Program-made: the position numbers and the translations under genes
Origin: Pantoea eucrina
GTDB taxonomy: Bacteria; Pseudomonadota; Gammaproteobacteria; Enterobacterales; Enterobacteriaceae
Assembly (NCBI RefSeq): GCF_002095385.1
Contig: NZ_MIPP01000011.1
Span: 20,799-84,798 of the forward strand
DNA: 64,000 nucleotides
Direction of reading: 5' to 3'
Notes under the pieces: model-generated
Seen by the model: only the letters and a program-made list of their open reading frames with translations
The model's database searches: none
What the model was told of the DNA's origin: nothing
In this document: piece after piece, positions 50,963 to 60,681 of the stretch
How positions within the stretch are numbered: the first letter of the stretch is position 1
How the letters are laid out: each line of letters opens with the position of its first letter

Positions 50963-52507
50963 ATGCGCAATAACCAGCCCGTGACACAGCGTGAATTCGT
51001 TTTCAATGACGATGCGACGCTGATGTCGACTACCGATCTCAGCAGCCATATTACCTACGCCAACGACGCTTTTATTGAGGTCAGCGGCTTCACGCCGGAA
51101 GAGGTAAACGGTCAGCCCCACAACATGGTGCGCCATCCGGATATGCCGCCCGAAGCCTTTGCCGATATGTGGCATACCCTGAAGCAGGGGCAGCCCTGGA
51201 GCGCACTGGTGAAAAACCGGCGTAAGAATGGCGATCACTACTGGGTGCGGGCCAATGCGGTGCCGGTGGTACGCGAAGGATGCGTGCGCGGCTATATGTC
51301 GGTGCGGACCAAACCTTCAGCAGCGGAAGTGCAGCAGGCTGAAACCCTGTACCGCGATTTTCGCGAAGGGCGCAGCAAAGGACGCTGCTTCTATAAAGGA
51401 TTGATTATCGGCAGCGGCTGGCGCCGCGCCACCTCACTGCTGAAAACGCTGCCGCTGCGCTGGCGCATTCGTTCAGCGCTGGCGCTGCTGCTGCCGCTGA
51501 TAGCGGGCAGCGCCTGGGGGGCAGGCCTGACGGCGCTGGCACTCGGCGGCTTCAGCGTTGCGACGGCACTCTGCCTGCTGCTGGCGAGCCTCTGGCTGGA
51601 GCAGCAAATTTCACGCCCCATTGAGCGGATGTGCCAGCAGGCGCTGAGCGTGGCGACCGGCAACAGCCATAAAGTCGATCAGCCCGACCGCGTGGATGAA
51701 ATCGGCATGACGCTGCGCGCTATTGGCCAGCTGGGACTGATGTTCCGCTGGCTGGTGGATGACGTCAGTGGCCAGGCGATCAACGTCCTCAGCGCCAGCG
51801 ATGCGATGGCGCGCAGTAACAGTGAGCTCTCCCGCCGGACTGAACAGGCAGCCGCTAACGTGCAGCAGACGGCCGCCACCATGAATGAGATGACGGCCAC
51901 CGTGAAGAGCAACACGGAAACCGCCAGCGAGGTCAATGCGCTGTCGGGCACCACCAGCCACGCTGCTATCAAAGGTGGCGAGGTGATGCAGGAGATGGCA
52001 GGCATGATGGGCGATATTGCCGACAGCGCGAAACGCATCGCCAGCATCACCAGCGTGATCGACAGCATCGCCTTTCAGACCAATATCCTCGCGCTCAATG
52101 CGGCGGTAGAGGCGGCGCGGGCCGGTGAGCAGGGTAAAGGGTTTGCCGTAGTCGCGGGTGAAGTGCGCAATCTCGCGCAGCGCAGCGCAAAAGCCGCCAG
52201 CGAAATCAAAACGCTGGTAGAGACCAGCGCCAGCCGCGTAGCGTCAGGCAACGACTATGCGGCAGCCGCCGGCCGCACCATGCAGGATATTGTCAGCCAG
52301 GTGCAGAACGTGACGACGCTGATTGCGCAGATCAGCGCAGCCACCGCCGAGCAGGCCACGGCGCTGAGCGAGGTCAGCACGGCGGTAGAAGATCTGGATG
52401 ATATCACCCATCAAAACGCCGCGCGCGTGGCTGAAGGCGCAGAAGCCTCAACCCGCATGGCGCATCAGGCGAACCGCCTGGTTGAGGCGATTAGCGTCTT
52501 TCGCTAA
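50963..52507 (+). CDS. aer: Aer-like PAS-domain methyl-accepting chemotaxis receptor
   Basis: Aerotaxis/energy-taxis receptor. 514 residues from the ATG at 50963 (AGGGA upstream). PAS domain at about 15-120 ([53 protein letters not shown]) which in Aer binds FAD; hydrophobic segments at about 165-215 anchor it; HAMP-like region; then the signalling coiled coil with the tip [19 protein letters not shown] and [20 protein letters not shown]. Architecture matches E. coli Aer (506 residues). A sigma-28 promoter puts it in the flagellar regulon. Whether it senses redox as in E. coli is inferred. Confidence 0.9.
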   Translation: MRNNQPVTQREFVFNDDATLMSTTDLSSHITYANDAFIEVSGFTPEEVNGQPHNMVRHPDMPPEAFADMWHTLKQGQPWSALVKNRRKNGDHYWVRANAVPVVREGCVRGYMSVRTKPSAAEVQQAETLYRDFREGRSKGRCFYKGLIIGSGWRRATSLLKTLPLRWRIRSALALLLPLIAGSAWGAGLTALALGGFSVATALCLLLASLWLEQQISRPIERMCQQALSVATGNSHKVDQPDRVDEIGMTLRAIGQLGLMFRWLVDDVSGQAINVLSASDAMARSNSELSRRTEQAAANVQQTAATMNEMTATVKSNTETASEVNALSGTTSHAAIKGGEVMQEMAGMMGDIADSAKRIASITSVIDSIAFQTNILALNAAVEAARAGEQGKGFAVVAGEVRNLAQRSAKAASEIKTLVETSASRVASGNDYAAAAGRTMQDIVSQVQNVTTLIAQISAATAEQATALSEVSTAVEDLDDITHQNAARVAEGAEASTRMAHQANRLVEAISVFR

Positions 52508-52510
52508 CGC

Positions 52511-53467
52511 TTATGCTACTTCCCGCCCGGCGCGCAGCGCGCCGGGTGACGTGCCCGTTATACGTTTAAAGGCGCGGCTGAACGCAGCCAGCGATCCGTA
52601 GCCAAGCTCAAACGCAACGCTCTCTACCGCCTCGCCCTGATCAACGATACGCTCTTTCGCCAGCCGCATACGCAGTTCGGTAAGATAGCGCAGCGGCGTC
52701 ATGCCGGTGGCGTTCTGAAAGCGGGCAGCAAACACCGAGCGCGAGCTGCCGGACGCACGCGCCAGCCGCTCCACCGTCCAGTTTTCTCCCGGCGCACGGT
52801 GCATCGCCGCCATCGCCAGGCTCAGGCGCGGATCGCGCAGCGCCTGGACCAGACCGCTGCCGGCGCCGCAGCCGTTCTCTACCCAGCCGCGCACGATCTG
52901 CGCGGCCACCACATCCGCCAGCCGCGACAGAATACCGGCGAAGCCCGCTTTGCGCTGGCGGGTTTCCCGCTCCATCGCATCCAGAATCGGCTGGATTTCC
53001 GGATACTGTCCCAGCAGGGTGCTGACCAGCATGACATCCGGCATGGTGTGTACCAGCGGCTGCATACCGCCCAGTTCAAACGCCATGCAGGCGCTGAACA
53101 GGATCACATCGCTATCCGCCGGACAGAGATCGGCATCTGCCGCATCGTTGATCGCGCAGACGCTGGGGCAGATGGGCTTACTGTTAAACGTGGTGATCGG
53201 TTCACAGTGCGCCGTCTCATCTGAGATCAGCGCATGCGCTTTTCCGTGCGGGATCAGTAACGCATCGCCTGCCTGCAGCGGATAGATCGTACCGGAAGCG
53301 GCGCGCAGCAGCAGCGTACCGCGCCCGACAAAATGCAGCTGCGCCCGGCCAGGCGCGTCGTCATACTGCAGGCCAAAAGGCGCATGCAGCGCAATACGCT
53401 GATATTTTACGCCGTACAGGCGCATGCCCATCAGCAGCTCGCTGGTTAAATCTTCATAACGGCTCAT
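52511..53467 (-). CDS. AraC-family regulator with cupin domain
   Basis: Regulator with an N-terminal AraC-type cupin (about residues 10-190; LQAGDALLIPHGKAHALI) and a C-terminal pair of helix-turn-helices (WTVERLARASGSSRSVFAAR, FELGYGSLAAFSRAFKRI). 318 residues. It diverges from an MFS exporter across 105 bp and so probably controls it. Inducer unknown. Confidence 0.88.
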   Translation of the reverse strand: MSRYEDLTSELLMGMRLYGVKYQRIALHAPFGLQYDDAPGRAQLHFVGRGTLLLRAASGTIYPLQAGDALLIPHGKAHALISDETAHCEPITTFNSKPICPSVCAINDAADADLCPADSDVILFSACMAFELGGMQPLVHTMPDVMLVSTLLGQYPEIQPILDAMERETRQRKAGFAGILSRLADVVAAQIVRGWVENGCGAGSGLVQALRDPRLSLAMAAMHRAPGENWTVERLARASGSSRSVFAARFQNATGMTPLRYLTELRMRLAKERIVDQGEAVESVAFELGYGSLAAFSRAFKRITGTSPGALRAGREVA

Positions 53468-53572
53468 CGCAATCCAGACGAATTATCAACTAATAAACTT
53501 TCTGTATCATAGATCGTCTTACCGCAGCGCTCTATCCTTAGCGAAACTATTTTTTTGTGATGGGGATCGCAA

Positions 53573-54760
53573 ATGAGTCTGGAAACTGAACTGACAGCTG
53601 CCCGCGCGGTGGCAGAAAAACCCGCGTGGGGCGCGGTATTTGCCATGGCATTTGGCGTGTTTGGCCTGATCACCGCTGAGTTCCTGCCGGTCAGCCTGCT
53701 GACGCCGATAGCCGCGTCGCTGCAGGTCAGCGAAGGTCAGGCGGGGCAGACGGTGACGGTAACCGCGCTGGTTGCGCTGCTCACCAGTCTGGTGATCGGC
53801 ACGCTTACGCGGCGGTTTGATCGTCGTCTGGTGATGCTGGCATTTACCCTGCTGCTTATCGCCTCGGCGCTGCTGGTGGCGCTGGCGGACAGTCTGCCGA
53901 TGATCCTGCTGGCACGTGTGCTGCTGGGTATGGCGATTGGCGGCTTCTGGACGCTGTCAACCGCCATTACCATGCGACTGGTGCCGGCGGAGCAGGTGCC
54001 GCGCGCGCTATCGATTGTCTTTAGCGGCATCTCGCTGGCGACAATTATTGCGGCACCGCTCGGCAGCTATCTCGGCGATGTGATTGGCTGGCGCAACATT
54101 TTTCTGATGACGGGGCTGCTGGGCGTGCTGGCGCTGCTGTGGCAGTTCTTCACGCTGCCGGCAATGCCGCCGGAAAACCGGACGCAAAGCGGCGGCGTGC
54201 TTGATCTGCTGCGCCAGGGCGTCATGCGCTGGGGCATGCTGGCGGTGATCCTGATGTTTACCGGACATTTTGCTTTCTTTACCTACCTGCGACCTTATCT
54301 GGAGGGCAGCGCGCAGCTTAACGTTAATCAGCTGTCGCTCGCGCTGCTGGCGTTTGGAATAGCTAACTTCTTTGGCACCTCGCTGGCGGGCGTGCTGGTT
54401 ACGCGCAGCGTCTCGCTGACGCTGACCGGCATGGCGCTGCTGATGAGCGTGACGGCGGTGGTACTCTCCGCAATGGCGCAGCTGCCGTGGCTGGTGGGAG
54501 CCGGCGTGGCGCTATGGGGACTGGCATTTGGCTCCATGCCCACCGGCTGGTCAGCATGGATTTCGCGTGCCGTGCCTGATGATGCAGAGTCGGGCGGCGG
54601 ACTGCTGGTGGCGACCATTCAGCTGGCGATCACGGCGGGCGCGGCGGCCGGCGGCTGGATGTTTGACCTGCAGGGCGCGGGCGGCGTCTTTATGGCAAGC
54701 GGCGTCATGATGCTGCTGGCGGCGGTAACCATCTATACGCGCGTCAGGCAGCATGGCTAA
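53573..54760 (+). CDS. MFS exporter, DHA1 type, NepI/YdeA-like
   Basis: Twelve-helix major facilitator of the DHA1 group. 395 residues. Strong likeness to E. coli NepI (purine ribonucleoside efflux) at WGAVFAMAFGVFGLITAEFL, PVSLLTPIAASLQVSEGQAG, and AIGGFWTLSTAITMRLVP, and GWSAWISRAVPDDAE near the end, but not close enough to assign the substrate. The divergent AraC-type gene is the likely regulator. Confidence 0.85.
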   Translation: MSLETELTAARAVAEKPAWGAVFAMAFGVFGLITAEFLPVSLLTPIAASLQVSEGQAGQTVTVTALVALLTSLVIGTLTRRFDRRLVMLAFTLLLIASALLVALADSLPMILLARVLLGMAIGGFWTLSTAITMRLVPAEQVPRALSIVFSGISLATIIAAPLGSYLGDVIGWRNIFLMTGLLGVLALLWQFFTLPAMPPENRTQSGGVLDLLRQGVMRWGMLAVILMFTGHFAFFTYLRPYLEGSAQLNVNQLSLALLAFGIANFFGTSLAGVLVTRSVSLTLTGMALLMSVTAVVLSAMAQLPWLVGAGVALWGLAFGSMPTGWSAWISRAVPDDAESGGGLLVATIQLAITAGAAAGGWMFDLQGAGGVFMASGVMMLLAAVTIYTRVRQHG

Positions 54761-54790
54761 GGTGCAGCGGCAGGGCTTTTTCTGATTCAG

Positions 54791-54817
54791 GGGCGGCGTG
54801 TGCCGCCCTTTGCATTT
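54791..54817 (+). terminator. Intrinsic terminator after the MFS gene
   Basis: GGGCGGC and GCCGCCC form a 7-bp stem with a GTGT loop followed by TTTGCATTT, a weak T-tract. Confidence 0.65.
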
Positions 54818-54891
54818 CCGCGCGTTGCTTTGACGGTTTTCTGCACAGATGCGCTACCTTTAGTGACAACTACACCAGGGGGAAAAAAGCG

Positions 54892-56532
54892 ATGAGCCAG
54901 TTTTTTATGCATGAAAAGAACGATCTGATTAACGAAGCCATCGAAGGTATTTTACTCAGCACGCCGTGGCGTAACCTGCGTCGTCTCGATTTGGGCGATG
55001 ATATCCGCGTTGTGGTGCGTTCAGACTGGGATAAAAGCCGGGTGGCGCTGATCTCAGGTGGCGGATCGGGCCATGAGCCGGCGCACGCCGGGTTCGTCGG
55101 CAAAGGGATGCTGACTGCGGCCGTCTGCGGTGATATTTTCGCATCGCCCAGCGTGGAGGCGGTGCTTAACGCCATTATCAACGTGACCGGTGACGCGGGC
55201 TGTCTGCTGATCGTTAAAAACTATACCGGCGATCGCCTTAATTTTGGTCTGGCGGCTGAGAAAGCCAAAAACCTGGGCTATCACGTAGAACTGGTCATGG
55301 TCGAGGATGATATTGCGCTGCCTGAAAACCCGCAGCCGCGCGGTCTCGCCGGCACCGCACTGGTGCATAAGATTGCTGGCTACGCGGCTGAGCACGGGCA
55401 TTCACTGCAGGAGGTGAAGGCGCTGGCGCAGCGGGCGATTGAGTCTGTTTTCTCTATTGGTCTGGCGTTTGCGACCTGCCATCTTCCGGGTGAGAAGCGC
55501 GAAGCGCGCGTGGCGCCAGGCCACAGTGAACTCGGTATGGGGATCCACGGCGAGCCGGGGGTCATTACGCTGGATACGCAGGACAGCGGAAAAATCACCG
55601 CTCTGATGACGGATAAACTGGCGCAGGCGCTGCCGGACGGTAAGCTGGCGCTATTGCTTATCAACAATTTAGGCGGTTTTTCGCAGCTGGAGCTGGCGCT
55701 GCTGACGCGTGAAGTCCTGCGCACGCCGCTGGCCGCGCGTATTACCCATCTTATCGGTCCCGCTACGCTGGTCAGCGCGCTGGATATGAAAGGCTTTTCA
55801 CTCTCCGTGCTGGCGCTGGAAGAGCCGTTCCTGCTGGCGCTGCAGGCACCGGTTCAGGTGCAGGGCTGGGTTGCGCCCTATGAGTTTGCGCCCATCAATC
55901 TGCAGACGGCAGAGAAAGTCAGCAGCGCGCTCGACTTCGATCCCTCTGAAAATGATGAGGTGGCGGGCTGGATCACGCGCGTCACGCAGACGCTCATCGA
56001 TCTGGAGAGTGAACTGAATGCGCTGGATGCAAAAGTGGGCGATGGTGATACCGGCTCCACGTTTGCTGCGGGTGCAAAACGTATTCAGCGCGCGCTGCAG
56101 GAGAAGCAGCTGCCGCTGAACGAGCTGCCGACGCTGATCGCGCTGATTGGCGAGCAGCTGGCAGGGGCGATGGGCGGCTCCAGCGGCGTACTGATGTCGA
56201 TTCTGTTTACCTCCGCCGGACAGCATCTGGAAGAGGGCAGCTCACTGCCAGAGGCGCTGATGCAGGGGCTGGAGCGCATGAAGCACTATGGCGGCGCGCA
56301 GCCGGGCGATCGCACGCTGATTGATGCGCTGCAGCCGGCGCTGGAAAAACTGGTGGCGGGCGAATCGCTGACGGCGGCCGCGCAGGCGGCGGCGCAGGGC
56401 GCAGAGGCTACGGCGCAGATGAACAGTGCGAAAGCGGGACGCTCAGCCTATCTCAACCAGCAGAGTCTGGATGGGGTAAAAGATCCCGGTGCGTATGCGG
56501 TAGAGAAAGTGTTTCAGGTGATGGCAGGCTGA
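54892..56532 (+). CDS. dhaK: ATP-dependent dihydroxyacetone kinase, fused DhaK-DhaL
   Basis: Phosphorylates dihydroxyacetone to dihydroxyacetone phosphate. 546 residues, with the K domain (about 1-330) and L domain (about 350-546) in one chain, as in the ATP-using enzymes of Citrobacter and eukaryotes rather than the PTS-dependent E. coli DhaKLM. SGGGSGHEPAHAGFVGKGM binds substrate phosphate; His219 in LGMGIHGEPG is the covalent dihydroxyacetone site; LDAKVGDGDTGSTFAAGA in the L domain holds Mg-ATP aspartates and AMGGSSGVLMS the nucleotide loop. Stands alone, ending at a large hairpin. Confidence 0.93.
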   Translation: MSQFFMHEKNDLINEAIEGILLSTPWRNLRRLDLGDDIRVVVRSDWDKSRVALISGGGSGHEPAHAGFVGKGMLTAAVCGDIFASPSVEAVLNAIINVTGDAGCLLIVKNYTGDRLNFGLAAEKAKNLGYHVELVMVEDDIALPENPQPRGLAGTALVHKIAGYAAEHGHSLQEVKALAQRAIESVFSIGLAFATCHLPGEKREARVAPGHSELGMGIHGEPGVITLDTQDSGKITALMTDKLAQALPDGKLALLLINNLGGFSQLELALLTREVLRTPLAARITHLIGPATLVSALDMKGFSLSVLALEEPFLLALQAPVQVQGWVAPYEFAPINLQTAEKVSSALDFDPSENDEVAGWITRVTQTLIDLESELNALDAKVGDGDTGSTFAAGAKRIQRALQEKQLPLNELPTLIALIGEQLAGAMGGSSGVLMSILFTSAGQHLEEGSSLPEALMQGLERMKHYGGAQPGDRTLIDALQPALEKLVAGESLTAAAQAAAQGAEATAQMNSAKAGRSAYLNQQSLDGVKDPGAYAVEKVFQVMAG

Positions 56533-56561
56533 GTTGCCTGCCAGGGTGACACCGCACCAGG

Positions 56562-56600
56562 CTGCGCCCGCCTTCCCGGCCATGCAGAAGGCGGGCGCAG
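56562..56600. terminator. Long hairpin between convergent dhaK and sbmA
   Basis: CTGCGCCCGCCTT and AAGGCGGGCGCAG form a perfect 13-bp stem with a 13-nt loop. There is no T-tract, so termination is probable but not certain. Confidence 0.6.
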
Positions 56601-56607
56601 GATGCCG

Positions 56608-57858
56608 TTACTCGCCGGCTGGCTCTTTCGCCGCCTCGCGCAGCATCTCCTGATGCGGGATATCCTGCAGGATCTGCTCAAAGCTGCGCAGACGCTTGTA
56701 GATAGACATCAGCTCGACCAGCGTCGACCAGGAGGTGATCAGATACTGGAAGGAGGAGCGTACCTGGTCAAACACGTTGAGGATCTGATTCATCAGGCCC
56801 AGCGTCAGCGCACCGGCCACGATCGCCGGAAACAGCAGAAACACGCCAAAGACATTATCTACCTGCAGATAGAGAAAACGCGTGACGTTGAAATAGAGGT
56901 AGTGGAAGTAGAGCCGGAAATAGTTGTAGCGCACCCGGCTGAACAGCGCCTGCACCGTGGGCGGTGACGCGCGCGACGGATCGTCTTCGCCATAGACCAG
57001 CTCTTTACGGTAGGCCGCTTCCACCCGCTGATTGCGGAACTCCAGTCCCGGCAGCTTAATGCCGACCAGCGCCAGCAGCGCGGTGCCGAACACCGACCAG
57101 AGAATAGCGGCGATCACCAGGCCATAGGGTATCGAACCGAGAATCGGTATATCTTTCACATGTTTCGACAGCGCCAGCAGCACCGGCAGGAACGCTACCA
57201 GCGTCATGATCGCCTTAATAAAGCTGACGCCCCAGTCCTCCAGCGTGGTGGAGAAACGCATCGTATCTTCCTGCACACGCTGTGCCGCCCCCTCCACATG
57301 CCGCAGACGCTGCCAGTTGTGCATGTAGTAGCTGTTCATCGCGGTACGCCAGCGGAAAATCCAGTGGCTGATGAAAAAGACGTTGGCGACCAGAATCGTC
57401 ACGGCGATAAGCGCTATACCGAGAAAGTCGCTGATTTCGCTGTAAAACTGGTTAATTTGTACGGCACCCGCTTTGGTCAGCGCTTTCTGAATCAGATCGT
57501 AAAACGGCTCATACCAGGCGTTGACCGCCACGTTGACCTGGACGTTGAACCAGGTGACAAAGATGATGAGCGCCGTGCCCCAGACCGACCAGCGCTGCCA
57601 AGGATGGCGATCGATTATCATCCACGCCAGGGCAAACAGCGCAACCGCAGACCAGTAGTAGCCGTAAAACCAGAGCTGGCTGGCGTGAATAAACCGGCTG
57701 GCATTGGTAGGCAGCGGCTGCTGCATCGCGGCCTGCAGTGCGGGCCAGCGCGCCGGCAGGTCGCTGAAAAAGCCAAACCAGGCAAAAATAACAAGCACGC
57801 TCCAAATCGCTGCCGAGCTGAAAAATGCGCCGGGCCGCGGAAAAAAGGATTTAAACAT
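56608..57858 (-). CDS. sbmA: Peptide antibiotic transporter SbmA
   Basis: Inner-membrane proton-driven importer of proline-rich antimicrobial peptides, microcins and bleomycin. The ATG at 57858 ([19 protein letters not shown]) with GCGGAG 5 bp upstream gives 416 residues (E. coli 406). Conserved stretches: [58 protein letters not shown] and [12 protein letters not shown]. Related to ABC exporters' membrane domain but lacks an ATPase. Confidence 0.94.
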   Translation of the reverse strand: MFKSFFPRPGAFFSSAAIWSVLVIFAWFGFFSDLPARWPALQAAMQQPLPTNASRFIHASQLWFYGYYWSAVALFALAWMIIDRHPWQRWSVWGTALIIFVTWFNVQVNVAVNAWYEPFYDLIQKALTKAGAVQINQFYSEISDFLGIALIAVTILVANVFFISHWIFRWRTAMNSYYMHNWQRLRHVEGAAQRVQEDTMRFSTTLEDWGVSFIKAIMTLVAFLPVLLALSKHVKDIPILGSIPYGLVIAAILWSVFGTALLALVGIKLPGLEFRNQRVEAAYRKELVYGEDDPSRASPPTVQALFSRVRYNYFRLYFHYLYFNVTRFLYLQVDNVFGVFLLFPAIVAGALTLGLMNQILNVFDQVRSSFQYLITSWSTLVELMSIYKRLRSFEQILQDIPHQEMLREAAKEPAGE

Positions 57859-58045
57859 AAGCACTCCGCTGTGGTGTAGACACGTTTATACCGCTATTTC
57901 TGTTTATCTGTCTGTAGTGGGTTGTTTCCGGGCATGACAATTCCGTCGCCGGAATGTAAACCAGCGCGGGAAAATGTTAAGTATTTTGTACGTAATTGTT
58001 TCGGAAAACTAAATTCGTTACCGTTTCGGTGTTACAATTGTCATC

Positions 58046-58061
58046 TTGTTACCGGTAACAA
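58046..58061. promoter_or_regulatory. GntR-type operator before the gluconate dehydrogenase operon
   Basis: TTGTTACCGGTAACAA is a perfect palindrome differing from the gntK-side operator by two bases, 93 bp before the first gene. A half-site-like TCGTTACCG lies just upstream near 58014. Confidence 0.8.
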
Positions 58062-58154
58062 ACGTGCTGTATCCCTTAAGTCAAGAATAAAAACCATTAC
58101 AACGCAACTACTTAACCTTCCATGCCGCATTATATGCGGTACTGAGGCAATGTC

Positions 58155-58883
58155 ATGTCAGAACAAAAAAAGGGTCATTCACGTCGTGATTTCCTGCTGA
58201 GGACGATCACCCTCGCACCCGCTATGGCGGTCGGTTCAACCGCCATGGGCGTGCTGGTCGCGCCTGCTGCTGCCAGCGATGCAGCAGCGCCAGCGCAGCC
58301 GGCACGCGACTATCAGCCAGGCTGGTTTACCGCCGAAGAGTTTGCCTTCATCACCGCCGCCGTGGCGCGGCTGATCCCCAGCGACGAGCGCGGACCAGGC
58401 GCGCTGGAAGCAGGCGTACCGGAATTTATCGATCGTCAGATGAATACGCCTTACGCCACCGGCAGCAACTGGTATATGCAGGGACCTTTTCACCCGGATA
58501 TGCCGAAAGAGCTGGGCTACCAGCTGCCGCTGGTGCCGCAGCAGATTTATCGCTTAGGCATTGCCGACGCCAATGCCTGGAGTCAGAAACAGCATGGCAA
58601 GGTGTTCGCCAGCCTGAGCGGCGAACAGCAGGATGCGCTGCTGAGCGCCTTCGAAACCGGTAAGGCTGAGTTTGCCCAGCTGCCGGCAAAAACCTTTTTC
58701 TCTTACCTGCTGCAGAATACCCGCGAAGGCTTTTTCTGCGACCCGATTCATGGCGGCAACCAGGGCATGGTGGGCTGGAAGCTGATTGGCTTCCCGGGCG
58801 CCCGCGCCGACTTTATGGATTGGGTAGAGCGCGGTGAACGTTATCCGTTCCCGTCAGTCGACATTCGCGGAGCGAGGGCGTAA
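58155..58883 (+). CDS. Gluconate 2-dehydrogenase subunit 3 (gamma)
   Basis: Small subunit of the periplasmic FAD-dependent gluconate dehydrogenase complex; carries the export signal for the flavoprotein. 242 residues. The N-terminus has a twin-arginine signal ([20 protein letters not shown]) ending near AAASDA. The mature part has the family words [34 protein letters not shown] and [13 protein letters not shown] at the end. The large subunit starts 2 bp after its stop. Confidence 0.9.
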   Translation: MSEQKKGHSRRDFLLRTITLAPAMAVGSTAMGVLVAPAAASDAAAPAQPARDYQPGWFTAEEFAFITAAVARLIPSDERGPGALEAGVPEFIDRQMNTPYATGSNWYMQGPFHPDMPKELGYQLPLVPQQIYRLGIADANAWSQKQHGKVFASLSGEQQDALLSAFETGKAEFAQLPAKTFFSYLLQNTREGFFCDPIHGGNQGMVGWKLIGFPGARADFMDWVERGERYPFPSVDIRGARA

Positions 58884-58885
58884 GC

Positions 58886-60670
58886 GTGGCAAACGAATTA
58901 AAACAAGTTGATGCAGTGATTGTGGGCTTTGGCTGGGCGGGCGCCATTATGGCGAAAGAGCTGACCGAAGCGGGTCTTAACGTCGTTGCGCTGGAGCGCG
59001 GTCCGCATCGCGACACCTATCCGGACGGCTCTTATCCGCAGTCGATTGATGAACTGACCTACAACGTTCGCAAAAAGCTGTTTCAGGACCTCTCTAAAAG
59101 CACCGTGACTATCCGTCACGATGCGTCGCAGACCGCGGTGCCTTATCGCCAGCTGGCCGCTTTTCTGCCCGGCACCGGCACCGGCGGTGCGGGCCTGCAC
59201 TGGTCCGGCGTGCATTTCCGCGTCGATCCGGTTGAGCTGAATCTGCGCAGCCACTATGAGCAGCGCTACGGTAAAAGCTTTATTCCGGAAGGCATGACCA
59301 TTCAGGATTTTGGCGTCAGCTACGATGAGCTGGAACCGTTCTTCGACAAAGCCGAAAAGGTGTTTGGCACCTCCGGCAGCGCCTGGTCAATCAAGGGCAA
59401 AGTGGTCAATAACGCACACGGCGGCAACCCGTTTGCGCCGGATCGCTCCAGCGACTTTCCGCTGCCGGCACAGAAGCGTACTTACTCTGCGCAGCTGTTT
59501 GCGCAGGCGGCGGAGTCGGTTGGCTATCACCCTTATGATATGCCATCAGCGAACACCTCCGGACCCTATACTAATACCTACGGTGCACAGATGGGGCCGT
59601 GCAACTTCTGCGGCTTCTGCAGCGGCTACGCCTGCTACATGTATTCCAAAGCGTCGCCTAACGTCAATATCCTGCCGGCACTGCGTCAGGAGCCGAAGTT
59701 TGAGCTGCGCAACAATTCATACGTTCTGCGCGTCAATCTGACCGATGATAAAAAGCGCGCTACCGGCGTAACCTACCTTGATGGTCAGGGACGTGAAGTG
59801 GTGCAGCCGGCCGATCTGGTGATCCTCTCCGCCTTCCAGTTCCACAATGTTCACCTGATGCTGCTCTCCGGGATCGGCAAACCTTACAATCCGATCACTA
59901 ATGAGGGCGTGGTGGGGCGCAACTTCGCCTATCAGAATCTCTCCACGCTGAAAGCGCTGTTTGATAAAAACACCACCACCAACCCGTTTATCGGCGCAGG
60001 CGGGGCGGGTGTGGCGGTAGATGATTTTAACGCGGACAACTTTGATCACGGGCCGCACGGTTTTGTTGGCGGGTCTCCTTTCTGGGTTAACCAGGCCGGC
60101 ACCAAGCCTATCTCCGGCGTGCCGGTGCCAGCCGGTACGCCAGGCTGGGGCAGCCAGTGGAAAGCGGCGGTAGCCGATACCTATACGCACCATGTTTCCA
60201 TGGATGCGCACGGTGCGCACCAGTCCTATCGCGCTAACTATCTCGATCTCGATCCCAACTATAAAGATGCGTACGGCCAGCCGCTGCTGCGTATGACCTT
60301 TGACTGGCAGGATAACGACATCAAAATGGCGCAGTTTATGATTGGCAAGATGCGCAAGATCACCGAGGCGATGAACCCGAAAACCATTATCGGCTCCGCC
60401 AAAGCGCCGGGAACCCATTTTGATACGACCTCCTATCAGACCACACATATGAGCGGCGGTGCGATCATGGGTGAAGATCCGCAGACCAGCGCGGTCAACC
60501 GCTATCTGCAGAGCTGGGATGTGCCCAACGTCTTTGTGCCGGGGGCGTCAGCTTTCCCGCAGGGGCTGGGCTATAACCCGACCGGTATGGTCGCTGCACT
60601 GAGCTACTGGTCAGCGAAAGCGATCCGCGAACAGTATCTGAAAAACCCGGGTCCGCTGGTACAGGCATAA
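58886..60670 (+). CDS. Gluconate 2-dehydrogenase FAD subunit (GMC family)
   Basis: Oxidises D-gluconate to 2-ketogluconate at the outer face of the inner membrane, or possibly 2-ketogluconate further; the two enzyme types are similar and I cannot separate them. 594 residues, GTG start, no signal of its own, so it should be co-exported with the Tat-bearing small subunit. FAD-binding VDAVIVGFGWAGAIMAKEL at 9-27, PGTGTGGAGLHWSGVHFR, and a GMC C-terminal segment FPQGLGYNPTGMVAALSYW. CNFCGFCSGYACYMYSKAS at about 239-257 resembles the cysteine cluster that holds a 3Fe-4S centre in related dehydrogenases. Confidence 0.9.
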   Translation: MANELKQVDAVIVGFGWAGAIMAKELTEAGLNVVALERGPHRDTYPDGSYPQSIDELTYNVRKKLFQDLSKSTVTIRHDASQTAVPYRQLAAFLPGTGTGGAGLHWSGVHFRVDPVELNLRSHYEQRYGKSFIPEGMTIQDFGVSYDELEPFFDKAEKVFGTSGSAWSIKGKVVNNAHGGNPFAPDRSSDFPLPAQKRTYSAQLFAQAAESVGYHPYDMPSANTSGPYTNTYGAQMGPCNFCGFCSGYACYMYSKASPNVNILPALRQEPKFELRNNSYVLRVNLTDDKKRATGVTYLDGQGREVVQPADLVILSAFQFHNVHLMLLSGIGKPYNPITNEGVVGRNFAYQNLSTLKALFDKNTTTNPFIGAGGAGVAVDDFNADNFDHGPHGFVGGSPFWVNQAGTKPISGVPVPAGTPGWGSQWKAAVADTYTHHVSMDAHGAHQSYRANYLDLDPNYKDAYGQPLLRMTFDWQDNDIKMAQFMIGKMRKITEAMNPKTIIGSAKAPGTHFDTTSYQTTHMSGGAIMGEDPQTSAVNRYLQSWDVPNVFVPGASAFPQGLGYNPTGMVAALSYWSAKAIREQYLKNPGPLVQA

Positions 60671-60681
60671 GGAACATGACG

